In this document: piece after piece, positions 36,823 to 45,534 of the stretch
Layout: each line of letters starts with the position of its first letter
How positions within the stretch are numbered: the first letter of the stretch is position 1
Assembly: GCA_963708625.1 (NCBI GenBank)
Contig: CAVPSV010000005.1
Coordinates: forward strand, 334,359 to 398,358
Direction: 5' to 3'
From: DASXIF01 sp036498145
GTDB taxonomy: Bacteria > Actinomycetota > Actinomycetes > Mycobacteriales > Jatrophihabitantaceae
DNA length: 64,000 nt
Notes under the pieces: generated by a model
What the model saw: the letters and a program-made list of their open reading frames with translations, nothing else
Databases searched by the model: none
What the model was told of the DNA's origin: nothing
Made by a program: the position numbers and the translations under genes

Positions 36823-37599
36823 ATGATCGCCTCGCCGGATGGACGAGCGGACGATCTGGTCGCGACGCTGCGCTCGGCCGGGTGCGTCTTCGCCGAGGAC
36901 GAGGCAGAGCTCTTGCGCGCAACCGCCGCGAGCGCAGCCGAGCTGGACCGCATGGTCGCCGAGCGGGTCTCCGGTGTCCCGTTGGAGCATGTGCTCGGCT
37001 GGGTGGAGTTCTGCGGTATACCGGTCGCGGTCGAGCGCGGAGTGTTCGTGCCACGCAAGCGCACCGAACTGCTGGTCGCCGAAGCTCTGCGTCGAGTACC
37101 GCACCCGGGCATTGCGGTAGAGCTGTGCTGTGGTGCCGGCGCGGTGGCGCTCGCGCTGGCCGCGGCAGCGGGCGAGGTGCACGCCGTGGACGTCGAGCCG
37201 GCCGCCGTTGCCTGCGCTCGGCGCAACCTCGCCTCGGCCGGACCGCGCCACCATGCCTATCTGGGCGATCTGTACTCCGGACTGCCCGGGGCACTACGTG
37301 GCCGGGTGGATCTCCTCGTCGCGAACGCCCCGTATGTGCCCACCGACGCCATCGCGTTTATGCCGCCCGAGGCGCGCGAACACGAACCGGCGATTGCCCT
37401 CGACGGCGGCGCCGACGGCCTGGAGGTGCACCGGCGCATCGCGGCCGAGGCACCGCACTGGCTCGCACCGGCGGGCGTCCTGCTTATCGAAACCAGCGAT
37501 CGCCAAGCCGACGGCACCGCCGCGGCCGCGCAGCACGCCGGCCTGCGCACCGAGGTCGTCCGCGACGATGAGGCGACCGTCGTCGCGGCTTTCCGCTGA
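36823..37599 (+). CDS. PrmC/HemK-like putative protein glutamine N5-methyltransferase
   Basis: 258 aa, intact. N-terminal helical domain (AELDRMVAERVSGVPLEHVL) and Rossmann domain with motif I AVELCCGAGAVALALAAA and VDVEPAAVACARRNL. The catalytic NPPY motif is replaced by NAPY (LLVANAPYVPTDAIAFMPPE). This matches the actinobacterial subgroup annotated as putative protein N5-glutamine methyltransferase rather than the release-factor enzyme PrmC itself, so its target may differ. ATG 36823, with GTG 36820 immediately before. Divergent from the Rv3030-like gene. Contains EFCGIPVAVERGVFVPRKRT, the conserved substrate-loop region. Confidence 0.82.
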   Translation: MIASPDGRADDLVATLRSAGCVFAEDEAELLRATAASAAELDRMVAERVSGVPLEHVLGWVEFCGIPVAVERGVFVPRKRTELLVAEALRRVPHPGIAVELCCGAGAVALALAAAAGEVHAVDVEPAAVACARRNLASAGPRHHAYLGDLYSGLPGALRGRVDLLVANAPYVPTDAIAFMPPEAREHEPAIALDGGADGLEVHRRIAAEAPHWLAPAGVLLIETSDRQADGTAAAAQHAGLRTEVVRDDEATVVAAFR

Positions 37600-37604
37600 C
37601 GCGG

Positions 37605-38597
37605 TCAGAGGACGGCGGCGAGCGTCTCGAGTGTCTGCTCGGCGCTGTACCGCGGACGCCAGCCGAGCAGGTCCTTGGCGCGCGCCGTGCTCATCACCAC
37701 CGATGCCCGGGTCGCGTGGATCCATTCCGCACTAGCCGGGACCATCGGCAGCCGGGCGAGCACCGTCGACGCCGCGACCGCGGCCGCCTGCGGTACGCGG
37801 ATGGACCTGGTGCCGGTGGCCTTCGCGACCTGGCTCAACGTGACCAGACCGTCACCGGCAAGGTTGTATGCGCCCGGCTCGCCCCGGCCGAGGGCTGACA
37901 GTGCGATCGCGTCGGCGACGTCGTCGTGGTGCACCAGTTGCAGTCCGACCCCGGTGTCCGGCATCAACGGCAGCACGCCCTGCACGACATTGGCGACGCC
38001 GCGCAAGGGACCGGGCAGCTTGTCGCCCAACTGCCGCCACGGCATCGCGTCCGCGAGTGCGGGAGCACGGGGTCCGGCAACGATGCACGGCCTGAGCACG
38101 TACACCGCCAACTCGGCGCCGCCGGTGATCTCGCGCAGCAACTGTTCGCACTCGGCCTTCTGCTCGGAGTAGTAATGCTCGCTGGAACCGCGGGTCGGCA
38201 CGTCCTCGGTGATCGGGACCGGGTTGTCGGCGTAGTAGCCGTACGCGGCGACCGAGGAGGTGTAGACGAGACGGTGCGGGCGCGCAGCGTCGACGGCCGC
38301 CTGGAACACGTTGCGCGTACCAGCGATGTTCACCTGCCGGCTCTGTTCGCGCGAACCCATGATGACGTAGGCGAGGTGGACGACGACGTCGGCATCCGAG
38401 ACCAGATCGTCCACCGCATCCCGGTCGAGGATGTCGCCCTGGCGGTACTCCGTCTTGGTCCAGCCGTTCTCCTGCGGGTCGAACGGGCGGCGCGCCATCC
38501 CGACGATGCGCGTCACCTCGGCCGAGCGTTCCAGCGCGTCCACGGCGGACATGCCGATCTCGCCGGTAGGGCCGGTGACCGCGACCGTCAGTGCCAA
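37605..38597 (-). CDS. NAD-dependent epimerase/dehydratase family protein
   Basis: 330 aa, intact extended-type SDR. Nucleotide-binding motif VAVTGPTGEIGMSAVDALE, then DVVVHLAYVIMGSREQSRQV, the catalytic YYSEQKAECEQLL (Tyr-x3-Lys form) and RPCIVAGPRAPALADAMPW. It could act on a nucleotide sugar or another carbonyl substrate; none is indicated. The start is a TTG at 38595-38597 (reads MALTVAVTGPTGEIG) preceded by GAGGGGG, a rare start codon in this window. Convergent with the PrmC-like gene (5-nt gap). Confidence 0.82.
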   Translation of the reverse strand: MALTVAVTGPTGEIGMSAVDALERSAEVTRIVGMARRPFDPQENGWTKTEYRQGDILDRDAVDDLVSDADVVVHLAYVIMGSREQSRQVNIAGTRNVFQAAVDAARPHRLVYTSSVAAYGYYADNPVPITEDVPTRGSSEHYYSEQKAECEQLLREITGGAELAVYVLRPCIVAGPRAPALADAMPWRQLGDKLPGPLRGVANVVQGVLPLMPDTGVGLQLVHHDDVADAIALSALGRGEPGAYNLAGDGLVTLSQVAKATGTRSIRVPQAAAVAASTVLARLPMVPASAEWIHATRASVVMSTARAKDLLGWRPRYSAEQTLETLAAVL

Positions 38598-38639
38598 GGT
38601 GGGCGCCCCCTCGATCGACCAAGTACCAACCCTAAGGCC

Positions 38640-39104
38640 CTACCCGACGGCAATATCGCGCACCGATCGGCTCACGACAGCGAGCAGCGTGCGTAGTTGT
38701 GAGCGGTCCAGCACATTGCCCGCTCGGTACAGGCCGCCCGCCCCGCTGGTGACCAGCAATTGCACCATCGCCATACCCCGGACCGACACCGGCTGACGGC
38801 CGGCGACAGCCTCGCGCAATGTCGTGAGCTCGGGCACCGCGCTTCGCTGAGCCGGTGGCACTCGATTGGACAGCGCAGAGGTACGGCCCGAGGCCAGCCG
38901 ACCCAACGCGCTGGCCAGTTCGTCGCGGCTGCGGCGGGAGATCAGCATCCGCGCGCGTAGTGCGTGCCGGACGTCGATGTCGGCGCTGACACCGCGGGCC
39001 AGGTCCGCGTCGAGCGCTCGGCCATGTAGGTGTGCAGCGAGCCGGTCGACGAGGCGGGGGTCGACGGCTCGCACCCCGTAGGTACGGTCTTCGATCAGAA
39101 TCAT
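38640..39104 (-). CDS. Hypothetical protein (unknown)
   Basis: 154 aa. Not recognised. Basic and helical, no signal peptide or membrane span. The N-terminus MILIEDRTYGVRAVDPRLVD and an Arg-rich middle (RHALRARMLISRRSRDELA) are followed by a C-terminal GAGGLYRAGNVLDRSQLRTL. ATG 39102-39104 has GAGAGGGG upstream; a longer in-frame reading from 39134 has no such support. Codon use matches neighbours, so it is probably a genuine gene. It is divergent from the MoxR-type ATPase gene. Confidence 0.6.
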   Translation of the reverse strand: MILIEDRTYGVRAVDPRLVDRLAAHLHGRALDADLARGVSADIDVRHALRARMLISRRSRDELASALGRLASGRTSALSNRVPPAQRSAVPELTTLREAVAGRQPVSVRGMAMVQLLVTSGAGGLYRAGNVLDRSQLRTLLAVVSRSVRDIAVG

Positions 39105-39227
39105 TGTCAGCCCCTCTCCCTGTGTCTTACCCACCGTGCGCCGCGCAGGAGGCGTTAGGCATCGGGAGGATGCCTTATCTTCGGCTGTGGGCCTCGGCTG
39201 AGGACCTCATCGGGCAACGGAGGCCGC

Positions 39228-40116
39228 GTGTTCACATCGGCATCGCAGGCCGCCGCACAGCTCGCCGCGACCGGCTATCTGGCGGATCAGGCCACCGCCA
39301 CCACGGTGTTCCTGGCCGCGGCGCTGGAACGCCCGCTGCTCGTGGAGGGGCCGGCCGGCGTGGGCAAGACCGAACTTGCCAAGGCAGTCGCACAGTGCGT
39401 TGGCGCGGAACTGATCCGGCTGCAGTGTTACGAGGGCCTGGACGAATCGCGCGCGCTGTACGAGTGGAACTACAAGAAGCAGTTGTTGCGCATCCAGGCC
39501 GCGCCGAGCGATCAGTCCTGGGAGCAGACGCACGACGACATCTTCACCGACGAGTTCCTGCTGACCAGGCCGTTGCTCGCCGCCATCCTCCGCGCCGACC
39601 CGACGGTGCTACTCGTGGACGAGGTGGACAAGACCGACATCGAAGTCGAGGCGCTGTTGCTCGAGGTGCTGTCGGACTTCCAGGTCACGATCCCGGAGAT
39701 GGGCACGGTGCACGCCGTCCGCCGCCCCTTCGTGCTGCTCACCTCGAACGCGAACCGGGAACTTTCCGAAGCGCTCAAGCGCCGGTGCCTCTACCTCTAT
39801 CTCGACTATCCGGATCAGGACCGCGAGCGCGATATCCTGCTGCGTCGCGTGCCGGAGCTGCCCGCGGATCTTGCCGCGGAGGTGGCCCGGGCGGCGGCGT
39901 TGTTGCGCGGGTTGGAATTGAAGAAAGCGCCGTCCATCGCGGAGTCCATCGACTGGGCGCGCACGCTGGTTGTGCTCGGACGGGACCGGCTGGACACCGA
40001 GACGATGGCCGACGACGCTCGGCGTGGTGCTCAAGCACTCCGCCGATCAGGTCCGCGCCGCGAAGGAACTGGGCCTGGCGCCGACCGCGGGGCCGCGACC
40101 CGGCCGCGGCGTGTGA
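39228..40116 (+). CDS. MoxR/CoxD-type AAA+ ATPase (3' frameshift)
   Basis: About 296 aa. AAA+ domain with Walker A LVEGPAGVGKTELAKAV, Walker B TVLLVDEVDKTDIEVEALLL and sensor-1 RPFVLLTSNANRELSEALKR. One base shift near 40017 restores TLGVVLKHSADQVRAAKELG and a stop at 40114-40116. GTG 39228 has GGAGG upstream. The stop overlaps the GTG of the next gene, which encodes a von Willebrand A protein. MoxR-VWA pairs act as chaperone-like complexes in metal-cofactor insertion or maturation (CoxD-CoxE in CO dehydrogenase). No CO dehydrogenase structural genes are present, so the client is unknown. Confidence 0.85.
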
Positions 40117-41502
40117 GCCTGCTCGCCCGTCACGGCGAATTCCTGCAGGCCCTGCGCCGTGCGGGCTTACCGGTCTCGGTCGCCGAGGACATCGACGCCG
40201 GCCACGCGCTCGGCGCGGTCGACGTGCTCGACCGTGCGCAGGTTCGCGACGCCTACGCCGCCGCGCTGATCAAACGCCGCGCGGATCGTCCGGCCTTCGA
40301 CACCCTGTTCGACATCTACTTCCCCGCCGTCGTCTCGGTGGACACCGATGCGCGCGAATCAAGCGCACCGGCCGAGCCGCCGCCAGCCGAGCCGATGACA
40401 GCAGAGGTTCTTCAGTTTCGCGAGGAGTTGCTCGATCAGGTGCCGTGCCGGCGACGAGGCCGGGCTGGCGCGGCTGGCTCGCGCCGGGGTGGGCCGGTTC
40501 GGCGGCGTCGCGGGCGGGCCGCCCGGCGTGCAGTCCTGGTCGCGCTACGCGGTGCTCAACCGCACGTCACCGCGAACGCTGCTCGCCGCGTTCCTGGGTG
40601 CGACGCTGGCCGACGACGAGCGAGGCGGACTTGGCCGAGCAGGGCATGCGGGCGACCTTCGGGGCGCGGGTGAGCAGGTTCGAGCAATTGGTGGAGACCG
40701 AGGTGCACCGGCGGCTGGCCGCCGAGCGGGGTGAGGAGCGGGTCGCCCGCAGCGCGGTCCGGCCCAGCACCGAACGGCTCGATCTGCTGCGCGCCACCGA
40801 TGCGGAACTGGCCGAGATCCGCCGGGCGATCCAGCCGCTGGCGCGGCGGCTGGCCACTCGGCTGGCGGCCGCGCACCGGCACGGCCGCCGCGGCAAGCTC
40901 GACTTCCGCCGCACCATCCGCGCCTCGCTGTCCTCCGGCGGAGTGCCGATGCAGACGGTGGCCCGGCCACGGCGACCCCGTCGCACCGACCTGGTGATCA
41001 TTTGTGACGTCAGCGAGTCGGTGTCGTCGTTCGCCCGGTTCACCCTGCTGCTGGTGTACGCGCTTGCGCGAGCAGTTCACCCGGGTGCGGGTGTTCGCCT
41101 TCGTGGACGAGCTGGACGAGGTGACCGACCTACTCGCACCCGGCGTCGACGTGCTGGACGCCGTCGCGCAGCTGGACCAGCTCGCACGCGTGCGCGGCTG
41201 GTACGGCCGCACCGACTACGGACGCGCGTTCGACCTGTTCGACCGGCGTTTCGCCGACGCGGTGACACCGCGGACGGCGCTGCTCGTGCTGGGCGATGCC
41301 CGCTCCAATTACGGCGACCCGAATGTCGCGGCGCTGCGCCGCATCGCCCATCGCGCCCGGCGCGCGCATTGGCTGAATCCGGAACGCCGGACGGGCGTGG
41401 GACACCGGCGATTCGTGTGCGTCCGCGGTGTCGGCGGTCGTGCCGATGACCGAGTGCCGCAATCTGGCCCAGCTCGGGGAGTTCGTGCGCGCGCTCGCGT
41501 GA
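40113..41502 (+). CDS. VWA-domain (CoxE-like) protein (frameshifted)
   Basis: About 463 aa after repair. N-terminal region FLQALRRAGLPVSVAEDIDA typical of CoxE-like proteins. The C-terminal von Willebrand A domain has the MIDAS-like DxSxS in VIICDVSESVSSFARFTL, then VRVFAFVDELDEVTDLL and RTALLVLGDARSNYGDPN. It ends WDTGDSC followed by MTECRNLAQLGEFVRALA. Frame changes are inferred near 40445, 40620, 41067 and 41397. GTG 40113 overlaps the ATPase stop by 4 nt (GTGA). It presumably works with that ATPase on an unidentified client. Confidence 0.82.
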
Positions 41503-41611
41503 GGTGTGCGGTGCCGGCACAGCACCTGTCCGGAGGCACCCTCCGAAACCGCGCTACGGTGGTGTGCATCGGGCCACACCGACCATCAAACGCCAACGAT
41601 CAGGGGAGCCC

Positions 41612-42485
41612 ATGCACCTCGGACTGCACATCGCCGATTTCACCTGGCCGGACGGATCGGGCAATTTCGCGCAGGATCTCGCCCGCGATCGCCCAGACCG
41701 CGGAAGACGTCGGCTTCACCAAGCTGAGCGTGATGGACCACGTCTGGCAGATCCACGTGATGGGCCCGCCCGAGCACGAGATGCTCGAGGCGTACACCAC
41801 GCTGGGCTATCTCGCCGCGCAGACCAAGAGCATCGAGTTGCTGGCCTGGGTGACCGCGGTCGTCTACCGCGCCCCGGGCTTGCTGGCCAAGGAGGTCACC
41901 ACGCTGGACGTGCTGTCCGGCGGCCGCGCCTGGCTCGGCATCGGTGCGGCGTGGAACGAGGAGGAGGCGCGCGGGCTCGGGCTGGACTTCCCGCCGACCG
42001 CCGAGCGGTTCGAGCGGCTGGAGGAGGCGCTGCAGATCTTCATCCAGATGTGCAGCGACGACGACGGGCCGTATCGCGGCAAGCACTACACGCTCGAGCG
42101 CACACTCAATTCGCCGCAGTCGATCCAGCGGCCGCACCCGCCGATCCTCATCGGCGGCGGGGGTGAGCGCAAGACGCTGCGGATGGTCGCGCAGTACGCG
42201 CAGGCGTGCAACCTGTTCGGCGGCCCGGAGCTGGAGCGCAAGCTCGACATCCTGCGCCAGCATTGCGCGGACGTCGGGCGCGACTACGACGAGATCGAGA
42301 AGACGGTAATGCGCCCGCTCGAACTCGGTCCGAACGGCGAGGGCGTGGACGAGTTGCTCGCCGATCTCAAGGGGTTAAGCGAACTCGGCGTGACCCACGT
42401 GCACAGCCGGGTCCAGAACGTCCAGCGCATCACGCCGCTGGAGATCCTGGGCGAGCGCGTGATCCCGGTGGTCGCCGACTTCTGA
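41612..42485 (+). CDS. LLM-class F420-dependent oxidoreductase (frameshifted)
   Basis: About 291 aa. Luciferase-like TIM-barrel protein: MHLGLHIADFTWPDGSG, TKLSVMDHVWQIHVMGPPEH, KEVTTLDVLSGGRAWLGIGA, RPHPPILIGGGGERKTLR. This corresponds to the subgroup of F420-dependent LLM oxidoreductases widespread in mycobacteria. Substrate unknown. A one-base shift near 41685 interrupts the N-terminal helix, which should read FAQDLARIAQTAEDVGFTK. ATG 41612 follows AGGGGAG. It sits alone between the VWA gene and a convergent SMP-30-like gene, with a 12-bp inverted repeat just after its stop. Confidence 0.86.
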
Positions 42486-42495
42486 TCATCTAGTC

Positions 42496-42545
42496 GGATC
42501 GTGATGCGCGAGGATGCGCTATAGCCCCCCTCTGCATCACGATCC
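42496..42545. repeat. 12-bp perfect inverted repeat between convergent genes
   Basis: GGATCGTGATGC at 42496-42507 and GCATCACGATCC at 42534-42545, with a 26-nt loop containing CTATAG and a C6 run. It may be a two-way terminator or a dispersed palindromic element; the arms are less GC-rich than usual terminators here. Confidence 0.6.
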
Positions 42546-42554
42546 AGTAGTGGA

Positions 42555-43591
42555 TCAGCGCAGGTCGATGCGGGCCAGCGTCGTGTGCGTGCACGCTGCC
42601 GACCCACACCACGCCGTCGCGTTCGACGAGTCCGGTGGCGGCGGCAAACCGGTCGTGTTCGGTCTGCAGGTCGTGCACCAGTTCGCCGTCGTCGCGGTAG
42701 GCCTGCACCCACACCGTCCGCTTCTCCTTGGGTCGCACCGCGTCCGGCATCGCCCACGCGATGCGGCGCACGATCGGCGGCCGCGGCAGCATCCAGTCGA
42801 GCAACGGGTTGCGCGGGGTCTCCAGCGCGACCCAGAGCAATCCGTCTGAACCGCGCGACATGTTGTCCGGGAAGCCGGGCATGTTCGCCACGATTTCAGC
42901 ACGCGGCTGCCGGCCTGCGCGCCGGCCGAGTACGACCCGGGTGATGCAGTAGCCGGCCGTCTCGGCCACCGCGATCCAGGACTCGTCCGGCGCGAGCACC
43001 AGGCCGTTGGCGAAGCGCAGGTCGTCGAGCGAGGATCTCGACCGAACCGTCCGGGTCGAGGCGAGACAGCCGCCCGGTTCGCGAGTGCTCGAGCACGTCC
43101 GCGGCGTAGTGCGAGACGTACACCCGGGTCGAACTCTCGCTGAAATAGATCGAGCCGTCGCGGGCGAGCACCGCGTTGCTGCAGAACGTCATCTCCTGGC
43201 CGCCGTTGCGGTGACAGCAGGGTGCGCACCTCGCCGGTGTCCAGGTCGACGCGCAGCAGACCGCGGAAGGAGTCGCAGACGATCAGCCAGCCGTCCGGAT
43301 GCAACTCGAGGCCGAGTGGACGGCCATGGGTGTTGGCGAGTGTCTGCACGGCACCGGTGTCCGGCGTGAGCCGCACGATGCGCCCGTCCTTCGAGGCCGC
43401 CGATCACGCGCCCGTCGCGGTCCATCACCACGTCCTCGGCGCCGTAGCCGGGGAGATTGATCACGACTCAAGCGCACCGGCTCGGCGCTGCGCCGTTGCC
43501 GCGCGCGCGGCGGCGCTTTCGGCGGCTGCCAGCGATTGGGCCGGATCGACGGCTTGCTCGCTCTCGGTGCAAGGGTTTGGTCCTCGGCCAT
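42555..43591 (-). CDS. SMP-30/strictosidine-synthase-like beta-propeller protein (frameshifted)
   Basis: About 345 aa after repair. Six-bladed propeller signatures: LPGYGAEDVVMDRDGRVIGG, THGRPLGLELHPDGWLIVCD, LARDGSIYFSESSTRVYVSH, LAPDESWIAVAETAGYCITR and NMSRGSDGLLWVALETPRNP. These match the SMP-30/gluconolactonase/strictosidine synthase family, which includes lactonases and esterases. The probable N-terminus is MAEDQTLAPRASKPSIRPN at 43591. At least five shifts are inferred (near 43462, 43390, 43205, 43030 and 42590); the family C-terminus AHTTLARIDLR ends at 42555. Enzymatic activity cannot be assigned. Divergent from etfB. Confidence 0.78.
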
Positions 43592-43653
43592 ACCGACGCT
43601 CCCGATGAGTTCAGCGGGGTGAAATGCTTCACCTGGCGAGACAACCGTCATAT

Positions 43654-43671
43654 TGCTACTGGCCAGTAACA
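43654..43671. promoter_or_regulatory. 18-bp palindrome upstream of etfB, putative operator
   Basis: TGCTACTGG/CCAGTAACA has 8 of 9 symmetric positions, with a perfect 12-bp core TACTGGCCAGTA (43657-43668). It lies 55 nt before the etfB ATG, between divergent genes. Shape fits a TetR-family site; the regulator is not in the immediate neighbourhood. Confidence 0.5.
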
Positions 43672-43725
43672 TGGGCAAGGTACCGCGTGCAGCGCAACTC
43701 GTTCGAGTGAGAGGTCAATGCAGGT

Positions 43726-44505
43726 ATGAACATCGTGGTCCTGGTCAAGCAGGTGCCCGACACCGAGGGTGATCGCAAGCTCGACCCCGCCGACAAGACG
43801 GTGGACCGAGCCGCAGTCGACCCGGTGATCAACTACATCGACGAGTTCGCGATCGAGGAGGGCCTGCGCCTCAAGGAGGCGCACGGCGGCGAGGTCACCA
43901 TCCTCACCGTCGGTCCGGAGCGTGCCACTGAGTCGATCCGCAAGGCACTGTCGATGGGTGCGGACAAGGCCCTGCACGTCTCCGACGAGGCGATCCACGG
44001 CTCGGACGCCGTCGCCACCGCCAAGGTGCTGGCAAAGGCCCTCGGCTCGATCGAGTGGGACGTCGCGATCGCCGGTTCCGAGGCCACCGACGCCCGGGGT
44101 TCCGTGGTCCCGGCGATGCTCGCCGAGCTGCTCGGTGTGCCGCAGCTGACCCAGGCCCGCAAGGTGGAGATCGATGGCTCGACCGTGACCATCGAACGCG
44201 TCACCGACACCGGCTACCAGAAGGTCCAGGCGGCCACGCCGGCGGTGATCAGCGTCGTCGAGAAGATCAACGACCCGCGCTACCCGTCGTTCAAGGGCAT
44301 CATGGCCGCCAAGAGCAAGCCGATCGAGGTGAAGGCCATCGGCGACATCGGCCTCGACGCAGGTGAGGTCGGCTTGGCGAACTCGGCGACTGAGGTGGAG
44401 TCGTTCGAGAACGCGCCGCCGCGCCAGGCCGGTCAGGTAGTGAAGGACGAGGGGGACGGCGGAGCGAAGATCGCCGACTTCCTTGCCTCCAAGAAACTCA
44501 TCTGA
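43726..44505 (+). CDS. etfB: Electron transfer flavoprotein beta subunit
   Basis: 259 aa, intact. ETF-beta (FixA type): MNIVVLVKQVPDTEGDRKLD, the conserved INYIDEFAIEEGLRLKEAHG, LSMGADKALHVSDEAIHG and DWDVAIAGSEATDARGSVVP-like region (positions ~105-125). The C-terminal ENAPPRQAGQVVKDEGDGGA is typical. With EtfA it accepts electrons from acyl-CoA dehydrogenases such as the one at 5151-6327 and passes them to the respiratory chain. Start ATG 43726; no strong Shine-Dalgarno. It is 27 nt upstream of etfA, one operon, and corresponds to the FixA gene of the M. tuberculosis Rv3028c-Rv3029c pair. A palindromic operator candidate lies upstream. Confidence 0.96.
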   Translation: MNIVVLVKQVPDTEGDRKLDPADKTVDRAAVDPVINYIDEFAIEEGLRLKEAHGGEVTILTVGPERATESIRKALSMGADKALHVSDEAIHGSDAVATAKVLAKALGSIEWDVAIAGSEATDARGSVVPAMLAELLGVPQLTQARKVEIDGSTVTIERVTDTGYQKVQAATPAVISVVEKINDPRYPSFKGIMAAKSKPIEVKAIGDIGLDAGEVGLANSATEVESFENAPPRQAGQVVKDEGDGGAKIADFLASKKLI

Positions 44506-44532
44506 CCCGCCGATCGACAAGGAGAAACGGAC

Positions 44533-45495
44533 ATGGCAGAGGTTCTCGTTCTCGTCGACTCGGTCGACGGCACCGTCAAGAAGGCAACGTTCGAACTACT
44601 CACTGCGGCCAAGCAGCTCGGCGAGCCGGCCGCGGTCGTGCTCGGTGCCCCTGGCACCGCCGCACCGCTGAAGGAGCAACTCGGCAAGTACGGCGCGACC
44701 AAGGTGTACGTCGCCGAAAGCGAGGACATCGCCAACTACTCCGTCGCCCCGAAGGCCGAGGCTTTCGCCGCGGTGGTGGAGCAGGCGTCCCCGGCGGCGG
44801 TTCTGGTCTCCTCCGCTCCCGAGAACAAGGAGATCGCGGCCCGGCTGGCGGTCAAACTCGACTCCGGCCTCATCTACGACGCGGTCGGCGTGGACGCAAA
44901 CGGCAACACCACCCAGCAGATCTTCGGCGCATGCCGTGACCACGACCTCGAAGGTCACCAAGGGCACACCGGTGATCACGGTGCGGCCGAACTCGTTCGC
45001 GCCGCAGGAGTCTGCGGCGGCGGCCGAGGAGGTCACCGGTCGCGGTCACCGTCTCCGACGCGGGCAAGGGCGCCAAGATCGTCGACACGGTGGTGGAGGA
45101 GAAGGGCTCGCGCCCGCAGCTGTCCGACGCCTCGGTCGTCGTCTCCGGTGGCCGCGGTATCGGCAACGCGGACAACTTCTCGATCATCGAGAATCTCGCG
45201 GACACGCTCGGTGCCGCGGTCGGCGCTTCGCGCGCGGTGGTGGACGCCGGTTGGGTCGGGCCACCAGCTGCAGGTCGGCCAGACCGGCGTCACGGTTTCC
45301 CCGCAGCTCTACATCGCGGTGGGCATCTCCGGTGCCATCCAGCACCGGGCCGGCATGCAGACGTCGAAGACCATCGTCGCGATCAACAAGGACCCGGAGG
45401 CGCCGATCTTCGAACTCGCCGACTTCGGTGTGGTCGGCGACCTGTTCCAGGTCGCGCCGCAGCTGGCAGAGGAGATCAAGAAGCGCAAGGGCTGA
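44533..45495 (+). CDS. etfA: Electron transfer flavoprotein alpha subunit (frameshifted)
   Basis: About 320 aa after repair. N-terminus MAEVLVLVDSVDGTVKKATF, then LSSAPENKEIAARLA-type segment at about 95-105. The FAD-binding C-terminal domain shows SDASVVVSGGRGIGNADNFS, LGAAVGASRAVVDAGWVG, HQLQVGQTGVTVSPQLYIAV and GISGAIQHRAGMQTSKTIVA, followed by INKDPEAPIFELADFGVVGD. Frame changes near 44935, 45045 and 45260 are needed to join these. All conserved blocks survive, so error is likely. It partners EtfB upstream. The short hairpin after its stop (GCCCAC...GTGGGC, 45505-45522) is too small to call a terminator with confidence. Confidence 0.93.
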   Translation: MAEVLVLVDSVDGTVKKATFELLTAAKQLGEPAAVVLGAPGTAAPLKEQLGKYGATKVYVAESEDIANYSVAPKAEAFAAVVEQASPAAVLVSSAPENKEIAARLAVKLDSGLIYDAVGVDANGNTTQQIFGACRDHDLEGHQGHTGDHGAAELVRAAGVCGGGRGGHRSRSPSPTRARAPRSSTRWWRRRARARSCPTPRSSSPVAAVSATRTTSRSSRISRTRSVPRSALRARWWTPVGSGHQLQVGQTGVTVSPQLYIAVGISGAIQHRAGMQTSKTIVAINKDPEAPIFELADFGVVGDLFQVAPQLAEEIKKRKG

Positions 45496-45534
45496 GCCGG
45501 CCGAGCCCACGTACGGGTGGGCGCCGTAGATGTC

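Noticed and set aside
39032..41449. 805-aa open frame across the ATPase and VWA genes
   Set aside because: Only its part after about 40620 carries VWA sequence; the rest is a wrong-frame reading linked by an indel.
45505..45522. Terminator after etfA
   Set aside because: GCCCAC/GTGGGC is only a 6-bp stem and the next gene begins immediately, so transcription probably continues.
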